DNA of 64,000 nt from Promicromonospora sukumoe (GTDB lineage Bacteria > Actinomycetota > Actinomycetes > Actinomycetales > Cellulomonadaceae). The notes below the pieces were generated by a model. The model was given only the letters and a program-made list of their open reading frames with translations, was not told where the DNA came from and did not search any database. Positions 62,407-64,000 of the stretch are shown here, one piece after another (within the stretch, counting starts at the first letter, position 1; each line of letters opens with the position of its first letter). The stretch lies in contig NZ_JACGWV010000003.1 of the NCBI RefSeq assembly GCF_014137995.1, positions 248,001-312,000 on the forward strand, in the 5' to 3' direction. Position numbers and translations under genes: made by a program.

Positions 62407-64000
62407 ATGCTCGCCACCCCCGGGACCCCGGTCGAGTCGCACTGCCCCTACTGCGCGCTGCAGTGCGGGATGTCGCTGACGCCGCGCGCCGGTGCGCCGG
62501 GCACCGCCGGTGCCGCGGTGCCCGGCGTGCCCGAGGTGCAGCCCCGCGACTTCCCGACCAACCGGGGCGGGCTGTGCCAGAAGGGTTGGACGTCGGCGTC
62601 GGTGCTCGGGGCGTCCGACCGGATCACCGTGCCGCTGGTCCGGCGATCCCTGCTGACGGGCGCGGACCACCCGACTGACTCGGCGGACGGGTTCGCCGGG
62701 TCTGCGGGTTGGTCCGACCGGCCGGCTGGCTCGGCCGACGAGGCCCGGCGAGTCAGCCCGCTGGTGCCCGTCTCCTGGGACGTGGCGCTCGATCTGGTCG
62801 CCGGCCAGCTCGCCGGGATCGCCGCGGAGCACGGCCCGGAGGCCGTGGCCGTCTTCGGCGGCGGCGGGCTGACGAACGAGAAGGCGTACGCGCTCGGCAA
62901 GTTCGCGCGGACCGTGCTGCGGACGCCGAACATCGACTACAACGGGCGGTTCTGCATGGCGTCCGCGGCGGCCGGGATGAACCGGTCGTTCGGCGTCGAC
63001 CGCGGCCTGCCCTTCCCGCTGGCCGACCTCGGCGGCGCGCAGGCCGTGCTGCTGCTCGGCTCGAACCTCGCCGAGACCATGCCGCCCGCCGTCCAGCACC
63101 TGGCCGGGGCGCGGGCGGCGGGCGGGCTCGTCGTCGTGGACCCGCGGCGGTCCGCGACGGCCCGGCTCGCCGGGGACCCGGCGTCGGGCGGGCAGGCGGG
63201 CGCGAATGCGAGCGCCGTCGGGCAGGCGGGCGGTTCCGGGCGGGCGGACGGCGCAGGCGCCGGGGCCGGGGCCGCCGCCGCCCAGGGCGTGCACCTCGCC
63301 CCCGTACCCGGCACCGACCTCGCCGTGCTGCTCGGCCTGCTGCACGTGGTGCTCGCGGAGGGCCTCGCCGACCGGGCGTACCTGGACGAGCGCACCACCG
63401 GGTTCGACGACGTCGCCCGCTCGGTCGCGGCCTGGTGGCCCGAGCGGGTCGAGACGGTCTCGGGCGTGCCCACCGCCGACCTGCGCCGCGTGGCCCGGCT
63501 GCTCGCCGCGGCCGCCCCGGTGCACGGCGGGACCGGCGCGTACGTGCTGACGGGGCGCGGCGTCGAGCAGTCCACGCAGGGCACCGCGACCGTGACCGCC
63601 GCGATCAACCTGGCGCTGGCGCTCGGCCTGCCGGGGCGGGTCGGCTCGGGCTACGGCGCGATCACCGGGCAGGGCAACGGTCAGGGCGGCCGCGAGCACG
63701 GTCAGAAGGCCGACCAGCTCCCGGGCTACCGCAAGATCGACGACCCGGCGGCGCGCGCGCACGTCGCCGCCGTCTGGGGTGTGGACCCCGACTCCCTGCC
63801 CGGCCCGGGCCTGCCCGCGGTGCAGCTCCTCAAGTCCCTGGGCGCCGTCGACCCTGAAGGCGTGCCGGCCCCCGGCCGGCCCCGCGCGCTCCTGGTGCAC
63901 GGCTCCAACCTCGTGGTCAGCGCGCCGAACGCCGGCGGCGTGATCGACCGGCTGCGCAGCCTCGACCTCCTCGTGGTCTGCGACTTCGTGCCGAGCGAGA
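62407..64000 (+). CDS. Molybdopterin oxidoreductase, probable assimilatory nitrate reductase (partial)
   Basis: The 3' end is cut by the window; 531 codons are visible. The N-terminus has the Fe4S4 motif HCPYCALQCGM with a fourth Cys in GGLCQKGW, then the family segments VAVFGGGGLTNEKAYALGKF, YNGRFCMASAAAG and LLLGSNLAETMPP. GQGNGQGGREHGQKADQLPG is typical of actinobacterial assimilatory nitrate reductases. It needs the Mo-bisMGD made by the neighbouring moeA and mobA products. Two low-complexity inserts are unusual: one at about residues 85-120 and a Gly/Ala-rich one at about 260-290. It is coupled to narK. Confidence 0.88.
   Translation, partial: MLATPGTPVESHCPYCALQCGMSLTPRAGAPGTAGAAVPGVPEVQPRDFPTNRGGLCQKGWTSASVLGASDRITVPLVRRSLLTGADHPTDSADGFAGSAGWSDRPAGSADEARRVSPLVPVSWDVALDLVAGQLAGIAAEHGPEAVAVFGGGGLTNEKAYALGKFARTVLRTPNIDYNGRFCMASAAAGMNRSFGVDRGLPFPLADLGGAQAVLLLGSNLAETMPPAVQHLAGARAAGGLVVVDPRRSATARLAGDPASGGQAGANASAVGQAGGSGRADGAGAGAGAAAAQGVHLAPVPGTDLAVLLGLLHVVLAEGLADRAYLDERTTGFDDVARSVAAWWPERVETVSGVPTADLRRVARLLAAAAPVHGGTGAYVLTGRGVEQSTQGTATVTAAINLALALGLPGRVGSGYGAITGQGNGQGGREHGQKADQLPGYRKIDDPAARAHVAAVWGVDPDSLPGPGLPAVQLLKSLGAVDPEGVPAPGRPRALLVHGSNLVVSAPNAGGVIDRLRSLDLLVVCDFVPSE

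Noticed and set aside
62675..62756. An inverted repeat CTGACTCG/CGAGTCAG in the nitrate reductase gene
   Set aside because: Arms are only 8 bp with a 66-base spacer in GC-rich coding sequence; this can occur by chance.

Overview
The window is high-GC actinobacterial chromosome. The gene set (bldC, a DUF3073 gene beside purF-purM, the mycothiol synthase gene mshD, ppk1 next to a NUDIX/histidine phosphatase gene, an actinobacterial tad pilus locus, many GTG starts and some leaderless-looking promoters) fits a Micrococcales member, probably Cellulomonadaceae or Promicromonosporaceae. This placement is an inference from gene content. No rRNA, CRISPR array, insertion sequence or origin was seen.

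Layout. 0-9.4 kb: the end of a probable sterol-carrier-family gene, a large secreted nuclease/5'-nucleotidase, a small membrane protein, purF-purM, a DUF3073 gene and bldC. 9.4-17.5 kb: a DUF3618/holin-X pair, a tRNA-Glu/Asp/Phe cluster, a zincin, a secreted M15 peptidase, a monooxygenase-like membrane protein, a glycerophosphodiesterase, a lipoprotein and a cytokinin-dehydrogenase-like flavoprotein. 17.5-23.6 kb: an accessory segment on the 3' side of tRNA-Lys, with a degenerate tRNA T-arm at its far end. It holds a three-gene minus-strand operon that looks like a toxin-antitoxin-chaperone (TAC) system, an orphan membrane protein, a HAD phosphatase, and a three-gene module ending in a DUF5753/Scr1-type regulator.

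23.8-33.4 kb: HesB-like protein, M50B-like peptidase, DEAD-box helicase, msrB, two MarR regulators, a DHA2 drug exporter with a readable promoter/operator, a sugar porter, and a DUF47-Pit phosphate uptake pair. 33.7-42.4 kb: an unrecognised protein, a NUDIX/phosphatase with ppk1, mshD, acs and an old-yellow-enzyme gene. With Pit and DUF47 this places phosphate uptake and polyphosphate storage within a few kb. 42.4-43.1 kb: an AT-richer gene-free stretch with a perfect CRP/GlxR-type site and a 30-bp perfect palindrome.

43.1-48.4 kb: a HAD-IB phosphatase and a compact tad locus (ssd, tadA, fused tadBC, flp, tadE, tadE/G-like). 48.5-50.7 kb: an ABC exporter operon with its own XRE regulator and a nested-palindrome promoter. 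50.7-58.0 kb: a secreted Xaa-Pro dipeptidyl-peptidase, a large DUF1998-type helicase and a secreted repeat protein. 58.0-64.0 kb: ogt, then a molybdenum cofactor and nitrate cluster (DUF6457 gene, mobA, moeA, narK and a molybdopterin oxidoreductase cut by the window edge). A palindromic element lies in frame inside moeA.

The strongest candidate for something new is the TAC-like operon at 18.06-19.27 kb. Its toxin and antitoxin are reasonably clear; its SecB-like third gene is a hypothesis from sequence pattern. Two intergenic palindromes (14.5 and 26.7 kb) share arms and differ by paired changes, which suggests a dispersed stem-loop family.
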